The translations under genes and the position numbers were made by a program. Under the pieces are notes generated by a model, which had not been told where the DNA came from, made no database searches, and saw only the letters and a list, made by a program, of their open reading frames with translations. 64,000 bases of DNA from Flavobacterium hercynium (GTDB lineage Bacteria; Bacteroidota; Bacteroidia; Flavobacteriales; Flavobacteriaceae): assembly GCF_002217285.1 (NCBI RefSeq), contig NZ_MUGW01000016.1, positions 79,437-143,436 on the forward strand, written 5' to 3'. Each line of letters starts with the position of its first letter. Within the stretch, counting starts at the first letter, position 1. This document shows, piece by piece, positions 34,656-44,224 of the stretch.

Positions 34656-35630
34656 ATGTCAATTTTCGATAAAAGAATAAATTACAAGCCGTTTGAATAT
34701 CCTGAGGTATTACAATTCACAGAAGCTATTAATAAAGCCTATTGGGTACATACAGAGGTCGATTTTACTGCTGATACGCAGGATTTTCACTCTCACTTAA
34801 ATGCTGCTGAAAAAACAGCCATTAAAAACAGTCTTTTAGCCATTGCACAAATTGAAGTTGCTGTAAAAAGCTTTTGGGGTAACATCTACGAGCATTTTCC
34901 AAAACCGGAATTTAACGGTTTAGGAAGCACCTTTGCGGAATGTGAATTTAGACATTCTGAGGCTTATTCGCGTCTTCTTGAAGTTTTGGGATACAATGAT
35001 GAATTCGAAAAGTTAATGGACATTCCGGTAGTTCGCAAGCGTGTAGATTATCTTTCGAAAGTATTGCAGGATACAAAATCACAGGATAATAAAAAATATG
35101 TAGTATCGCTTATATTATTCAGCATTCTAATTGAAAACGTATCCTTATTTAGTCAGTTTGCTATTTTGTTGTCTTTTACAAGATTCAAAGGCTACATGAA
35201 AAATGTAAGCAATATTATTGCCTGGACTTCTATCGATGAACAAATTCATGCTAATGGTGGAATTTACATCATCAATAAAATACGCGAAGAGTTTCCGGAT
35301 TATTTTGACGAAGAAACATTGGCTGTCGTTACACAGACCGTTAAAGATTCAATTGGTGTAGAATCTGATATATTAGACTGGATTTTTCAGGACGGAGAAA
35401 TAGAGAGCATCAAGAAAAAAGACCTTGTTAATTTTATGAAATTCAGAATAGACGAAAGTCTGGTTCAAATAAATATTCCAGCCGTATTTAATGTTTCTCA
35501 GGAAGATTACAAAGCAATGGCCTGGTTTGAAGAAGAAGTTTTTGCGAACAGTCTGGATGATTTCTTTGCAAAGCGACCGGTAGAATATACGAAACACGAT
35601 AAGAGTATAACGGCAAACGACCTTTTTTAA
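34656..35630 (+). CDS. nrdB: Class I ribonucleotide reductase, small (R2) subunit
   Basis: 324 residues, the ferritin-like R2 subunit that houses the di-metal/tyrosyl radical cofactor needed to make dNTPs. The key cluster E97-x2-H100-x3-Y104 (in ECEFRHSEAYS) gives two metal ligands and the radical tyrosine, so it is a tyrosyl-radical type, not the Tyr-less class Ic. The second ligand set is in ILFSILIENVSLF and WTSIDEQIHANGG. There is no N-terminal ATP-cone. It precedes nrdA by 16 bases, an order (B before A) seen in several Bacteroidota. Confidence 0.95.
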   Translation: MSIFDKRINYKPFEYPEVLQFTEAINKAYWVHTEVDFTADTQDFHSHLNAAEKTAIKNSLLAIAQIEVAVKSFWGNIYEHFPKPEFNGLGSTFAECEFRHSEAYSRLLEVLGYNDEFEKLMDIPVVRKRVDYLSKVLQDTKSQDNKKYVVSLILFSILIENVSLFSQFAILLSFTRFKGYMKNVSNIIAWTSIDEQIHANGGIYIINKIREEFPDYFDEETLAVVTQTVKDSIGVESDILDWIFQDGEIESIKKKDLVNFMKFRIDESLVQINIPAVFNVSQEDYKAMAWFEEEVFANSLDDFFAKRPVEYTKHDKSITANDLF

Positions 35631-35646
35631 TCTGCAATATAATACA

Positions 35647-37335
35647 ATGAATACAATAGAAACAAAAATACTTCCGTTGAGCGAAGATGATAATAAAATG
35701 TGGTGGAAAAATTCTGAAAGCGAACAAATCTTAAATAGAGGATACCTTTTAAAAGGAGAAACTATCGAAGGCGCAATCGACAGAATTTGTACAGCGGCAG
35801 CCAAAAGACTTTACAAACCAGAACTAAAAGAATCATTTGTAGAAATGATCGAACGCGGATGGATGAGTATAAGTTCTCCGGTTTGGGCGAATATGGGAAC
35901 AGAGCGCGGATTGCCAATTTCTTGTTTTAATGTTCACGTGCCGGATAAGATCGAAGGTATTACACATAAATTAGGTGAAGTAATCATGCAAACCAAAATT
36001 GGAGGAGGAACATCCGGTTATTTTGGAGAAATGCGTGAAAGAGGAAGTGCCGTTACAGATAATGGAAAAAGTAGTGGTGCAGTAAGTTTTATGAAGCTTT
36101 TTGATACCGCAATGGATACCATTTCGCAAGGTGGTGTGCGTCGTGGCGCATTTGCAGCTTATTTAGATATCGATCATCCGGATATTGAAGAATTTCTGAA
36201 AATAAAAAGTATCGGAAATCCAATCCAGAATTTGTTTAGCGGAATTTGCGTTCCGGATTACTGGATGCAGGAAATGATCGACGGAGATAACGAAAAACGT
36301 CAATTGTGGGCAAAAGTATTAGAGAGTCGTCAGCAAAAAGGATTACCATACATCTTTTTTAGTGACAATGTAAATAAGAACAAACCACAAGTTTATAAAG
36401 ATCAAAATCTTCGCATCAACGCAAGCAACTTGTGCAGCGAAATTATGTTACCGTCAGATATTGATGAATCTTTTATTTGCTGCCTTTCTTCTATGAATCT
36501 GGAATTGTATGAAGAGTGGAAAGATACAGAAGCGGTAAAATTGGCAATCTTCTTTTTAGATGCCGTTTTACAGGAATTTATAGAAAAAACAGAAGGCAAT
36601 TATTATCTTGGAGCAGCCAATCGTTTTGCTAAAAGACACCGTGCATTAGGACTTGGAGTATTAGGATGGCATTCGTATTTGCAAAAAAATATGATTCCGT
36701 TTGAAGGAATGGAAGCCAAATTAAAGACCACAGAAATCTTTAAAAACATTAGCGAGAAAGCAGACAAAGCGAGTCAGGATTTAGCCAGAATATATGGTGA
36801 ACCGGAATTGCTAAAAGGATACGGAAGACGTAATACAACTACGATGGCAATTGCTCCTACAACATCTTCTTCGGCAATTTTAGGACAAACTTCGCCGGGT
36901 ATTGAGCCTTTTAGTAGTAATTACTATAAAGCCGGATTAAGTAAAGGTAATTTTATGCGTAAAAATAAATACCTTAAAAAATTATTGGAAGAAAAAGGAT
37001 TAGATAACGAAGAGGTTTGGCGTGAAATCATGCTTAACGGAGGAAGCGTACAGCACATGAGTCAGTTAAGTGCTCATGAAAAGGATGTATTTAAAACCTT
37101 TAAAGAAATCAGTCAGTTAGAAATCGTACAGCAAGCCGCGATCAGACAAAAATTTGTAGATCAGGGGCAAAGTTTAAACTTAAACATTCCGGCAGAATTA
37201 GCAATCAAAGAAGTAAATCGACTTATAATTGAAGCGTGGCAGTTAGGAATCAAGAGTTTGTACTACCAGCGTAGCCAAAGTGTCTCTAAAGAACTTGTTA
37301 CAAGTCTTGTGAGCTGCAGCAGTTGCGAATCATAA
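35647..37335 (+). CDS. nrdA: Class I ribonucleotide reductase, large (R1) subunit, without ATP-cone
   Basis: 562 residues, about 200 shorter than E. coli NrdA, because the N-terminal ATP-cone is missing; the catalytic barrel is complete. Active-site residues are visible: C93 (ISCFNV, redox pair), N261-C263-E265 in NLCSEI (thiyl radical site), the second redox cysteine in FICCLSSMNL, the YY pair of the radical path (SLYYQRSQS), and the C-terminal CSSCES tail that re-reduces the active site via thioredoxin. It reduces ribonucleotides with NrdB. Loss of the cone means dATP overall inhibition must work in another way or be absent. Confidence 0.95.
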   Translation: MNTIETKILPLSEDDNKMWWKNSESEQILNRGYLLKGETIEGAIDRICTAAAKRLYKPELKESFVEMIERGWMSISSPVWANMGTERGLPISCFNVHVPDKIEGITHKLGEVIMQTKIGGGTSGYFGEMRERGSAVTDNGKSSGAVSFMKLFDTAMDTISQGGVRRGAFAAYLDIDHPDIEEFLKIKSIGNPIQNLFSGICVPDYWMQEMIDGDNEKRQLWAKVLESRQQKGLPYIFFSDNVNKNKPQVYKDQNLRINASNLCSEIMLPSDIDESFICCLSSMNLELYEEWKDTEAVKLAIFFLDAVLQEFIEKTEGNYYLGAANRFAKRHRALGLGVLGWHSYLQKNMIPFEGMEAKLKTTEIFKNISEKADKASQDLARIYGEPELLKGYGRRNTTTMAIAPTTSSSAILGQTSPGIEPFSSNYYKAGLSKGNFMRKNKYLKKLLEEKGLDNEEVWREIMLNGGSVQHMSQLSAHEKDVFKTFKEISQLEIVQQAAIRQKFVDQGQSLNLNIPAELAIKEVNRLIIEAWQLGIKSLYYQRSQSVSKELVTSLVSCSSCES

Positions 37336-37341
37336 AAATCA

Positions 37342-37376
37342 AAAGCCAAATCTTATTCAGATTTGGCTTTTTTTAT
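37342..37376 (+). terminator. Terminator of nrdBA
   Basis: A 12-bp perfect stem (AAAGCCAAATCT at 37342-37353, AGATTTGGCTTT at 37359-37370) with a 5-base loop and T run. Confidence 0.9.
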
Positions 37377-37450
37377 GCAAAATAGTTTCTTTATTTAAAA
37401 TTTTTCAAAAATAATTAATAAATAAAAGAGCGTTCATTCATTTATTATTT

Positions 37451-37458
37451 TATCTTTG
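37451..37458 (+). promoter_or_regulatory. Promoter of the TetR-HMA-MFS operon
   Basis: TATCTTTG matches TAnnTTTG, 17 bases before the ATG of the TetR gene. The adjacent GCGTTCATTCATTT (37430-37443) resembles a TetR-type half-site, which would allow autorepression. Confidence 0.55.
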
Positions 37459-37475
37459 CTGAAAAATAATATAGA

Positions 37476-38072
37476 ATGCGTGTAAGAGATGTTGATAAAG
37501 AAAATCTAGTTATAGAAAATGCTATTGATCAAATCGTTAGAGATGGTTTTCAGGGTTTTAGCATGAATAAGCTTGCTAAGGCTTGTTCTGTTTCTGTAGC
37601 GACTTTATACATTTATTACAAAGACAAAGACGATTTAATACAAAAAATAGGCGCAAAGATTGCACTAAAGTTTTTTGCGGGTACTGTAAAAGGCTTTTCG
37701 CCAGAAATGTCATTTGCAGAAGGATTATGGACACAGTGGGAAAACCGGGCTCATTTTACCATGTTATATCCAAAAGAAGTTGCCTTTTTTGAAATCGTAA
37801 AGCATTCTCCACATGCTGAAGTAATATTAGATTCTATCGAAGAGTTTTCGGCTTTTAGAGCTATTATGAAAAGGTTTATCGATAATGCAATAGAAAACAA
37901 AGATGTGGCGCCAATGGCTTTTGAAGCTTTTTGGAGTGTTGCTTATGGTCCTTTGTATACGTTATTGAACTTTCATACGGAGGGTAAGAGTATGGGAGGA
38001 AAACCATTTAAACTTACCACAGAAATTATGAGGGATGCTTTTCAGGCAACCATAAAAGGATTAAAACCTTAG
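37476..38072 (+). CDS. TetR family transcriptional regulator
   Basis: 198 residues. The N-terminal helix-turn-helix (about 15-60) is typical: ENAIDQIVRDGFQGFSMNKLAKACSVSVATLYIYYKDKDDLI would be the core, seen here around residues 15-52. The C-terminal all-helical part (about 65-195) is the ligand-binding dimer domain. As first gene of a three-gene operon with a major facilitator exporter, it most likely represses the operon and is released by the exported drug or a similar inducer. Confidence 0.9.
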   Translation: MRVRDVDKENLVIENAIDQIVRDGFQGFSMNKLAKACSVSVATLYIYYKDKDDLIQKIGAKIALKFFAGTVKGFSPEMSFAEGLWTQWENRAHFTMLYPKEVAFFEIVKHSPHAEVILDSIEEFSAFRAIMKRFIDNAIENKDVAPMAFEAFWSVAYGPLYTLLNFHTEGKSMGGKPFKLTTEIMRDAFQATIKGLKP

Positions 38073-38077
38073 AAATC

Positions 38078-38305
38078 ATGGAAAGAGATTTACATTACAT
38101 ACATGTTTTTAAAACAAATATCAGACAGCTAGATCCTGTTTGCGAGATGAAAAATGCATTAGACAATCACAAAGATATTCTGGAATGGAGTATTGATTGT
38201 GAAGATGTTGATTGTGTTCTTCGTGTTGTTTCTGAAACATTGCTTCCGGAAACTATTATCAATTTAATTCAACAGTTTGGTTACCAGTGTCAGGAACTGA
38301 ACTAA
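38078..38305 (+). CDS. Small HMA-fold-like protein lacking the CxxC metal site
   Basis: 75 residues, just 5 bases after the TetR gene and 18 before the MFS gene. The pattern (LHYIHVFKTNIR, helix, ILEWSIDCEDVDCVLRVVS, helix, IIQFGYQCQEL-like end) fits the beta-alpha-beta-beta-alpha-beta ferredoxin-like fold of heavy-metal-associated domains. The metal loop GMxCxxC is absent: it reads NIRQLDPVCEM. Scattered cysteines remain. I recall similar small proteins in flavobacterial TetR-MFS operons. The role is unknown; a sensor or chaperone for the exporter is a guess. Confidence 0.65.
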   Translation: MERDLHYIHVFKTNIRQLDPVCEMKNALDNHKDILEWSIDCEDVDCVLRVVSETLLPETIINLIQQFGYQCQELN

Positions 38306-38323
38306 CAAAAAATACATTTATAT

Positions 38324-39586
38324 ATGGAAAAAAATACAATACAGATTCCTGCTTTTACATTGAATCAAAAAATATTAATTGCCATACTTGCGCTGTTGCA
38401 GTTTACGGTAATTTTAGACTTTATGGTCATCTCTCCATTAGGCGATATACTGATGAAAACACTGGACATGACCACAGCAAATTTTGGTTTTGCCGTTTCT
38501 GCCTATGCTTTTAGTGCCGGAGCTTCAGGGTTATTAGCAGCTGGTTTTGCTGACAAATTTGACAGAAAAAAACTGCTGATCTTTTTTTATACCGGATTTA
38601 TAATAGGAACCTTCTTTTGTGCGCTTTCAAACAGTTACGAAACGTTGCTTATGGCAAGAATTGTAACAGGTCTTTTTGGAGGTGTAATTGGTTCTGTTTC
38701 ATTGGCTATCGTAACGGATTTGTTTATGATTCAACAACGCGGACGTGTTATGGGATTCATACAAATGGCCTATGCTAGCAGCCAGATTTTAGGAATTCCG
38801 GTTGGTTTGTATTTTGCAAATCATTGGGGCTGGCATTCTTCTTTTATTATGATTGCCGTTTTGGGAATATTTATTCTTATTGCCATTATTACACAAATGC
38901 AGCCCGTAAACAAACACTTAGAATTACAATCAGATAAAAATGCTTTTCTGCATTTATGGGATACACTGAGCAACAAGAATTATCAGATAGGTTTTATGGC
39001 AATTGCTTTTCTTTCAGTAGGAGGTTTTATGCTACAGCCTTTCGGAACGGCTTTCCTGGTAAATAATATTCATATAAGCCATCTGGAGCTGCCAATGGTA
39101 TTTTTCTTTACCGGACTTTCAGTACTATTTATCATGCCGATAATAGGAAAACTGAGTGATAAAGTGAGCAAGTTTAAATTGTTTACAGCAGGATCATTGC
39201 TTTCTATAATCATGGTAATCGTTTATACCAATTTGGGTCCAATTCCGCTTTGGCAAGTTGTAGTGCTCACTATGATTATGTTTATGGGAATCATGAGCCG
39301 TATGGTTCCGGCAACAACACTTAATACTGCAATTCCCGATATGAAGGATCGCGGGGCATATATGGCGATAACAGCATCTCTTCAACAAATTGCGGGCGGA
39401 ATAGCGGCGGTAGCAGCAGGATTTATTGTACATCAGGAAACAAAGACTTCACCATTAGAGAACTATGATATTTTAGGTTATGTAATTGCTGTTGTTACCT
39501 TTTTTAGCGTCTTTCTAATATGGAGAGTAGATAAATTAGCGAAATCAAAAGACAAAACAATTGTTGTTCCTACTACCATAGAATAA
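38324..39586 (+). CDS. MFS drug exporter (DHA1 type)
   Basis: 420 residues with about twelve membrane helices. Motif A between TM2 and TM3 is present as GFADKFDRKKLLIF, and the TM5 region has the antiporter-like motif ASSQILGIPVGLYFANHWGW (motif C). The first helix reads LQFTVILDFMVISPLGDIL, typical of proton-coupled DHA1 drug/arabinose exporters. It is the effector gene of the TetR-controlled operon and likely exports a small toxic compound; the substrate cannot be predicted. A terminator follows. Confidence 0.9.
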   Translation: MEKNTIQIPAFTLNQKILIAILALLQFTVILDFMVISPLGDILMKTLDMTTANFGFAVSAYAFSAGASGLLAAGFADKFDRKKLLIFFYTGFIIGTFFCALSNSYETLLMARIVTGLFGGVIGSVSLAIVTDLFMIQQRGRVMGFIQMAYASSQILGIPVGLYFANHWGWHSSFIMIAVLGIFILIAIITQMQPVNKHLELQSDKNAFLHLWDTLSNKNYQIGFMAIAFLSVGGFMLQPFGTAFLVNNIHISHLELPMVFFFTGLSVLFIMPIIGKLSDKVSKFKLFTAGSLLSIIMVIVYTNLGPIPLWQVVVLTMIMFMGIMSRMVPATTLNTAIPDMKDRGAYMAITASLQQIAGGIAAVAAGFIVHQETKTSPLENYDILGYVIAVVTFFSVFLIWRVDKLAKSKDKTIVVPTTIE

Positions 39587-39607
39587 ATAATTACAATCTA
39601 GATTAAT

Positions 39608-39645
39608 AAAGTCCTGAGAACGAAATGTTTTCAGGACTTTTTTTG
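39608..39645 (+). terminator. Terminator of the TetR-MFS operon
   Basis: AAAGTCCTGA (39608-39617) pairs with TCAGGACTTT (39631-39640), followed by T. The rest of the 39587-39917 gap is AT-rich with the LacI-type operators at its right end. Confidence 0.85.
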
Positions 39646-39845
39646 TGCCATTTTCTAAAAGTTAAAAATTATGTAATGTGACGAAGTTAAAAAGTTAAAA
39701 TTTTACTTAGAATTTATAATATTCTTACAGTAAATCTGTTATTATAAAAGGTTGATTGGATTATTTTTGTTTAAAATAAGATATTGTTTAATGATAATTA
39801 ATTTTTTAGTTTAAAAAATGATAATTATTCAAAAATAAAATTGAA

Positions 39846-39905
39846 AAATCGTTTTAGTAAATATTTTGTATACATTTGTTAGAGCACTTACATATTTACT
39901 AAAAC
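39846..39905 (+). promoter_or_regulatory. LacI gene promoter with operator-like sites
   Basis: AAATCGTTTTAGTAAATA (39846-39863) is followed by the -7 box TACATTTG (39871-39878) and by an inverted partial copy TATTTACTAAAAC (39893-39905). The CG-centred half-sites are typical of LacI operators. The first site covers the -33 region and the inverted one lies downstream of the start, so autorepression is likely. Confidence 0.6.
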
Positions 39906-39917
39906 TTTCCCAACTGA

Positions 39918-40934
39918 ATGAAAAGGATTACCATAAAAGACATCGCTACAGAGGCACAGGTATCTATTTCGACAGTATCTTTTGTAGTTAATGGAAAAGG
40001 TGAGAAAATGGGAATTAGTGCATCAGTAATTAAAAAAGTACAGCAGGCAGCAAAAAAGCTTAATTACAGACCAAGTATGATTGCTACAAGCCTTAGAACA
40101 GGCAAAACTCGATCTATTGGTTTAATTGTCGAAGACATTTCGAATCAGTTTTTTGCAGAGCTTGCCAGAGTAATCGAAGATGAAGCAAAGAGTATCGATT
40201 ACAGAGTTTTTTATTGCAGTACCGGAGGAGATGATAAATGTTCTGAAGAGTTAATTCATAGTTTGCTGCAAGCCAATGTTGACGGTTTTATTATTACACC
40301 AACAAAGAATCTAGAACAAAGTATTGATCATCTTCTAAAATTAAAAAAACCGGTAGTATTAATCGACAGGTTTTTTCCGGGACAGGAAGTAAGTCATGTG
40401 GTGATGGATAATTATGAAGCATCAAACTCGGCAACTAAATTTTTGATCGATAAGGGATGTAAGAATATTGCAGTTGTCAACAATACATCTGACATGATGC
40501 AAATGAAATTAAGACAAGACGGATGTACAGATGCATTGAAAGAAGCAAAGATTTATAAGGAATCGTTGGTTTATAAAATGGATTACAATATAGATGAGGA
40601 CATAAGAACTGACGCTGCAATTCGTTTTTTTGAAAAAAATGTACCAATCGATGGCGTTTTGTTCTTAGCAAACTATATGGGATTGACCGGGCTTCAGGCT
40701 TTTAAAAGAATGGGTGTAAAAATACCGGAAGATATTTCGGTCATTGTTTTTGACGATCATGAAAGTTTTAAACTGCATACGCCAATGATAACCGTAGTAG
40801 CGCAGCCCATAAAAGAAATTGCAGTCAAGTCGATTCATTTACTGGCAAGTCAGATGAAAAATGCGGAAAGCTTTGAAATCGAAAAGAGTTTAAAAAAAGG
40901 CAAATTAATTATAAGAGAATCAGTAAAAAAATAA
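39918..40934 (+). CDS. LacI family transcriptional regulator of the glycan locus
   Basis: 338 residues. The N-terminal helix-turn-helix and hinge are classic (ITIKDIATEAQVSISTVSFV, then YRPSMIATSLRTGKT near residue 50-65). The remainder is a periplasmic-binding-protein-like sugar sensor domain (SIGLIVEDISNQFFAELARV; DGFIITPTKN; VVLIDRFFPG). It precedes susC, susD and two GH92 genes on the same strand, and an identical 18-base operator stands before both it and susC. It probably represses the locus until a sugar or sugar phosphate binds. A regulator of this type is less usual for SusCD loci than hybrid two-component or ECF/anti-sigma systems. Confidence 0.92.
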   Translation: MKRITIKDIATEAQVSISTVSFVVNGKGEKMGISASVIKKVQQAAKKLNYRPSMIATSLRTGKTRSIGLIVEDISNQFFAELARVIEDEAKSIDYRVFYCSTGGDDKCSEELIHSLLQANVDGFIITPTKNLEQSIDHLLKLKKPVVLIDRFFPGQEVSHVVMDNYEASNSATKFLIDKGCKNIAVVNNTSDMMQMKLRQDGCTDALKEAKIYKESLVYKMDYNIDEDIRTDAAIRFFEKNVPIDGVLFLANYMGLTGLQAFKRMGVKIPEDISVIVFDDHESFKLHTPMITVVAQPIKEIAVKSIHLLASQMKNAESFEIEKSLKKGKLIIRESVKK

Positions 40935-40993
40935 AAGGAAAAGCTAAAAAGTAAGGAAACAAATTGATTTGTTTTTTTTTACCCTTTTTTCCT

Positions 40994-41011
40994 AAATCGT
41001 TTTAGTAAATA
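40994..41011 (+). promoter_or_regulatory. LacI-type operator upstream of susC
   Basis: AAATCGTTTTAGTAAATA is identical over 18 bases to the site at 39846-39863. It lies 107 bases before the susC start. The centre TAAATCGTTTTA is a near palindrome around CG. Confidence 0.65.
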
Positions 41012-41118
41012 GATTACAGAGTGCAAAAAAAAAGTTCTGTCGTACAGCATTCTGAAATTTTTAATTATAAAACCAAGTATGCAGAACAAACAAAAACAAA
41101 AATAAATAACCAAAAAAA

Positions 41119-44100
41119 ATGCTTATGAAACGATTATTAGCAGTGTTAGGAATGGTGTTGCTTAGCAGTTTAGGAGCTGTTGCGCAGAATCGATTAATAA
41201 CAGGCATAGTAACAGATGCGGAGAACAAGGGAGTTGTTGCCGCATCAGTAGAAGTTCAGGGAAAACCATTTAACGCCATGACAGATGTTGAAGGTCGGTT
41301 TAAGATGAATGTTCCGGAAGGTAAGGTTACATTAAAAATCTCTTCTATGGGCTTTGTCTCAAAATCAGTAGTACTTCAGGAAACAGAAACAAAAGTAACG
41401 GTGCAGTTAGCAGAAGATGCACAAGAACTAAAAGATGTGGTAGTAACATCTTTTGGTGTAAAAAAACAAAAGAAAAGTTTAGGTTATGCGGTAGCAGAGC
41501 TTAAAGGAGAAGAACTAACAAAAAATAAAGAAGTTAACTTAGGAAATTCGCTTCAGGGTAAAATTGCCGGAGTTAACGTTTCTGCACCAACCTCAGGACC
41601 ATCAGGTTCAAGCCGTGTGGTTATTCGAGGAGCTACATCAGCTTCTGGATTAAACCAGCCTTTGTATGTAGTCGATGGAATTCCGATCGATAACAGTCAG
41701 CAGGGAAATGCAGGAATGTATGGTGGTGCTGATAAAGGGGATGGAATGTCTTCTTTCAATCCGGAAGATATTGCTACAATCTCGGTTCTTAAAGGTAGTG
41801 CCGCTTCTGCGCTTTACGGATACAGAGGATCAAACGGTGTTATTTTAATTACTACTAAAAAAGGAAGAAACAACACAGGATTAGGTGTAGATTTTAGTAC
41901 CAATTCTACGTTCAATACTCCTATGAATCTTTTAAAATGGCAAGATCAATACGGAGCCGGAGCACCGGTAGAAGGTGTTGCAACACGATTTGGTAATTTA
42001 CAGGAATTTAGAGATAGTTACTACTTTGCGTGGGGAGATAAATATGACGGAACACCTTCTTTGGCGCTCGACGGATCGACACAACCTTACAAGGCATACG
42101 GAAAAGATAATGTTAAAAACTTTTACAGAACAGGTTTTTCATTCAGTAATACATTAGCTATTTCAGGAGGAAATGAAAGTACTAACTTCAGATTGTCTTT
42201 TGGAAATACTAAAGACGAATCGATCATGCCGGGAACTAATTTTGGAAGAAATAACGTTTCGTTAAGTTTAAATTCAGCAGTAAACGAAAAAATAAGCATC
42301 GAAGCCAATGCGCAATACGCTTCAGAGAAAAGTCATAACCGACCTTATTTGAATGATTCGCCAAAGAATGCTTCTTTCCCTGTTACTTTTTTAACACCGG
42401 GAACAGATATCAGATCACTTCGTAATGCTTATGATGAAAATGGTGGAGAAGCAGATTATTTCGGGACCAATTTATACCATACCAATCCTTATTTTGCAAC
42501 GCAGGAAGGTCTTAATGATGATCTTAGAAAACGTTTTATAGGATCAGCAAAAGTAAATTATAACATTACAGATAAAATTTATGCTAAAGCTGTTCTGGGT
42601 ATCGATGATATCAATTACGAAATAACAGAAATAGAGCCAACAGGTATTAACTATTCAATAGGTGGAGCTTATGATAATAGAGTTGAAACCCGTTCAGAGG
42701 TAAATGCTTCAGGATATTTAGGATACAAAGGTGATTTGGCAACCAATCTTTCGCTAGATGCTTTTGTTGGAGCCAACCGCCAGCACAACCGATACAGCGG
42801 TATCAAAATGAGAGGAGTTAATTACATCGTACCTTTTAAATATTTCTACGGAAATACAACGCCTGAAAAAACAGAAAAAATATTCTCAGAAAGTGAAGTA
42901 AACTCTCTTTTTTATTCAGCAGATTTAGGATACAAAGATTTCTTATATCTTAGTTTAACAGGTCGTGAGGATTGGTTTTCTACATTAGATCCTTCTAACA
43001 ACAGTACGTTTTATCCATCTGTAAGTACGAGTTTTATTTATTCAGAAGTATTAAAACTACCGGAATGGATGACATACGGTAAATTAAGAGCTGGTTGGGG
43101 TAACGTTGGAGGTGCTTTACCGGAAGCCTATGCTTTACAGCTTACTTACCTTGCTCCGGACGGGCAGACAAATTCTCTGGGACAGCCAATTTTAGGAATC
43201 AATGGAGAAACAGTTCCTAACAAATTTTTAAAACCATATAACGTAAGTACAATCGAGTTTGGTTTCGAAAATACATTTTTCAATAACAGATTAAGTACCG
43301 ATTTAACATTCTATAGCAAGAGAACAACAAATGATATTACTGATGCTGATATTTCTCAAACTTCAGGATACAGAACGACTAAAATAAACGTGGGAGAAAT
43401 TCTGAATCAGGGAGTTGAATTTGCTATCAATTTAAAAGCAGTAAAAACGCCAAATTTCTCCTGGAGCGTTGGTTATAATATTGCTTATAATGATAGTGAA
43501 GTTATTAGTCTTTCAGATAAAATTACAACCAAATCATTAGAAGGAAACAGAGACGCAAGAGCATCTGTAGTTTTAGAAAAAGGACAGCCTTTTGGAGTAA
43601 TTAAGGCTTATGATTATTTAAGAGATGCTAACGGTACAGTTGTTTTGGATTCGCAAGGAAGATTTATGAGAGGGGATTTAATTATTGCAGGTCAGGGTGT
43701 TGCTCCAACTTCAATGGGATTAACAAATGACTTCTCGTATAAAAACTTCACACTATCTGTTTTTGTAGATGCTAAATTTGGAGGCGATATTTATTCTGCT
43801 ACCAACCAATTAGGAACACGTTACGGATTATCAGATACTACACTTGAGGGTCGTGAAACCGGAGTGGCCGTAAGTGGAGTAGATGTAGACGGAAATCCGG
43901 TAAACACAACTGTTTCTGCTTATGATTACTGGAGAAGTTATAGCGATGTAACCTCAAATTTTGTTTACAATGCCGATTTTGTAAAGTTAAGAGCGGTTTC
44001 TTTTGGGTATAATTTTCCGAAAGAATACATTGAGAAAACCCCATTTCAATCCATCAGTTTAGCTTTCTCTGCTCATAATTTATGGACAATTTACAGCAAT

Positions 44101-44214
44101 ACGCCAAACATCGATCCAGAGTCAAACTATTCAAACAGTAATGCTCAAGGACTTGAAAGAGCAACTATGCCTTTGACAAGAAACTACGGTTTAACGCTTA
44201 ATGTCAAATTCTAA
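41119..44214 (+). CDS. SusC-like TonB-dependent outer-membrane transporter
   Basis: 1031 residues; the start could also be the ATG at 41125, which gives the cleaner signal peptide MKRLLAVLGMVLLSSLGAVAQ. A CarboxypepD-regulatory-like domain (about 24-105) is followed by the plug (DVVVTSFGVKKQKKSLGYAV; YVVDGIPIDNSQ) and a 22-stranded barrel ending LTLNVKF. It imports oligosaccharides across the outer membrane with energy from TonB and works as a complex with the SusD lipoprotein encoded next. The GH92 enzymes downstream point to mannose-containing glycans. Confidence 0.93.
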   Translation: MLMKRLLAVLGMVLLSSLGAVAQNRLITGIVTDAENKGVVAASVEVQGKPFNAMTDVEGRFKMNVPEGKVTLKISSMGFVSKSVVLQETETKVTVQLAEDAQELKDVVVTSFGVKKQKKSLGYAVAELKGEELTKNKEVNLGNSLQGKIAGVNVSAPTSGPSGSSRVVIRGATSASGLNQPLYVVDGIPIDNSQQGNAGMYGGADKGDGMSSFNPEDIATISVLKGSAASALYGYRGSNGVILITTKKGRNNTGLGVDFSTNSTFNTPMNLLKWQDQYGAGAPVEGVATRFGNLQEFRDSYYFAWGDKYDGTPSLALDGSTQPYKAYGKDNVKNFYRTGFSFSNTLAISGGNESTNFRLSFGNTKDESIMPGTNFGRNNVSLSLNSAVNEKISIEANAQYASEKSHNRPYLNDSPKNASFPVTFLTPGTDIRSLRNAYDENGGEADYFGTNLYHTNPYFATQEGLNDDLRKRFIGSAKVNYNITDKIYAKAVLGIDDINYEITEIEPTGINYSIGGAYDNRVETRSEVNASGYLGYKGDLATNLSLDAFVGANRQHNRYSGIKMRGVNYIVPFKYFYGNTTPEKTEKIFSESEVNSLFYSADLGYKDFLYLSLTGREDWFSTLDPSNNSTFYPSVSTSFIYSEVLKLPEWMTYGKLRAGWGNVGGALPEAYALQLTYLAPDGQTNSLGQPILGINGETVPNKFLKPYNVSTIEFGFENTFFNNRLSTDLTFYSKRTTNDITDADISQTSGYRTTKINVGEILNQGVEFAINLKAVKTPNFSWSVGYNIAYNDSEVISLSDKITTKSLEGNRDARASVVLEKGQPFGVIKAYDYLRDANGTVVLDSQGRFMRGDLIIAGQGVAPTSMGLTNDFSYKNFTLSVFVDAKFGGDIYSATNQLGTRYGLSDTTLEGRETGVAVSGVDVDGNPVNTTVSAYDYWRSYSDVTSNFVYNADFVKLRAVSFGYNFPKEYIEKTPFQSISLAFSAHNLWTIYSNTPNIDPESNYSNSNAQGLERATMPLTRNYGLTLNVKF

Positions 44215-44224
44215 TAAAAAAAAG

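Noticed and set aside
35647..37335. nrdA as a truncated pseudogene
   Set aside because: It is short only because the ATP-cone is missing; all catalytic residues, the YY radical-path pair and the C-terminal cysteines are present.
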